From Adiantum capillus-veneris (lineage: Eukaryota > Streptophyta > Polypodiopsida > Polypodiales > Pteridaceae), in NCBI GenBank assembly GCA_014529385.2, contig CM043963.1:74777912-74841911 (forward strand): a DNA stretch of 64,000 bases, written 5' to 3'. The notes below the pieces were generated by a model, which had not been told where the DNA came from, ran no database searches, and saw only the letters and a program-made list of their open reading frames with translations. Positions 63,561 through 64,000 of this stretch are shown piece after piece; the stretch's first letter is position 1, and each line of letters starts with the position of its first letter. The translations under genes and the position numbers were made by a program.

Positions 63561-64000
63561 AACAGACCACGTTTGGAATGTACAGTCTCACTCAGAAGAA
63601 TCAGAGCCAAATTCAACTATCCAACCAAAACAATCTGCAAGCATCCTTGGGAGAAAGGTTAAGCAAGTTTGGATAAAGAAGTCAATCGTGAAAACCAAAC
63701 CACAACACATATGGATACCCAAAGCCATGCTTTCTAATTCGTCTTCCAACTCAATCGAGCCAAGCTTCTAGGTAGCCAGAACACCTAAACGTAAGCCAAA
63801 ACAAGGGAGGAAATCTAAATAGCAACTCAATGCTTCATCGAGCTCACCAAAGTACAAATGGATTCTCCAATTCTAATCGGAGAAATCAACAACCGTCAAA
63901 GAACCAACATCGCAATGGAACCAAAACAATCAAACCGCCAACCATCTCCAAAGTCTCCAAAACCAACCTTTAAGTGGATAACCAAAGCTAGGCCAAGCCA
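63561..64000. other. No feature recognised
   Basis: Purine/A-rich sequence without open frames or repeats of note. It lies at the window edge. Confidence 0.3.

Overview
The window is repeat-dominated nuclear DNA of a land plant with a large genome. It holds Ty1/copia and Ty3/gypsy retrotransposons with tRNA-iMet or tRNA-Asp primer sites, chromodomain integrase, GT-AG introns, long pure microsatellites and many nested or decayed insertions. The transposase and methyltransferase fragments look to me more like fern, lycophyte or gymnosperm material than a compact angiosperm genome, but that is an impression from memory. I see no intact housekeeping gene, no rRNA or tRNA gene and no prokaryotic feature.

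Layout. 1-2.1 kb is a decayed ~280-bp tandem array whose units carry a 20-bp palindrome. It lies next to an antisense tRNA-Asp primer site and LTR of a Tat/Athila-type gypsy element (2.4-3.2+ kb). 3.7-7.8 kb is a compacted, probably non-autonomous copia element with a 0.69-kb direct duplication. 7.7-8.5 kb holds a 94-bp-arm foldback between LTR-like direct repeats. 8.5-9.7 kb has unrecognised charged ORFs, and 9.67-10.94 kb is a 5-copy ~256-bp satellite. 11.3-15.7 kb is the least ordinary part. A spliced minus-strand gene with a DNA-methyltransferase-like C-terminus (motif IV-like before motif I-like, beta-class order) is arranged head to head with the C-terminal half of a Mutator-like (MULE-type) transposase with a SWIM zinc finger. 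17.0-25.4 kb is a chromovirus gypsy element with long LTRs, probably inserted in an older repeat. 26.7-27.2 kb is another LTR, followed by an antisense copia element (27.19-32.31 kb) with near-perfect target-site duplication.

32.3-34.1 kb is microsatellite-rich. 34.17-35.69 kb is the N-terminal half (two exons, open, with a zinc-finger region) of the same transposase family, running into a 5'-truncated copia element (35.75-38.7 kb). 39.2-39.8 kb is a copia gag relic. 41.5-44.27 kb is an antisense copia of the same family as the 35.7-kb one, abutting an antisense gypsy gag-protease relic (44.3-47.65 kb). 47.8-48.75 kb holds a second decayed array with palindromic cores. 49-51.6 kb is a decayed gypsy gag. 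51.94-62.1 kb is a gypsy element with ~130-bp LTRs, carrying a (TC)n tract of 189 bp and interrupted by a second copy of the 27-32 kb copia family (55.83-60.45 kb). 62.9-63.5 kb is the start of another Tat-like pol.

How parts relate. The two transposase halves (14-15.7 kb and 34.2-35.7 kb) cover complementary parts of one protein family: N-terminal zinc region plus first catalytic Asp, and DDE remainder plus SWIM. The two copia families each occur twice in opposite orientation. The compact 3.7-7.8 kb element shares its 3'-terminal signature with the 35.7-38.7 kb copia and may depend on that lineage. No element here has an uninterrupted set of coding frames.
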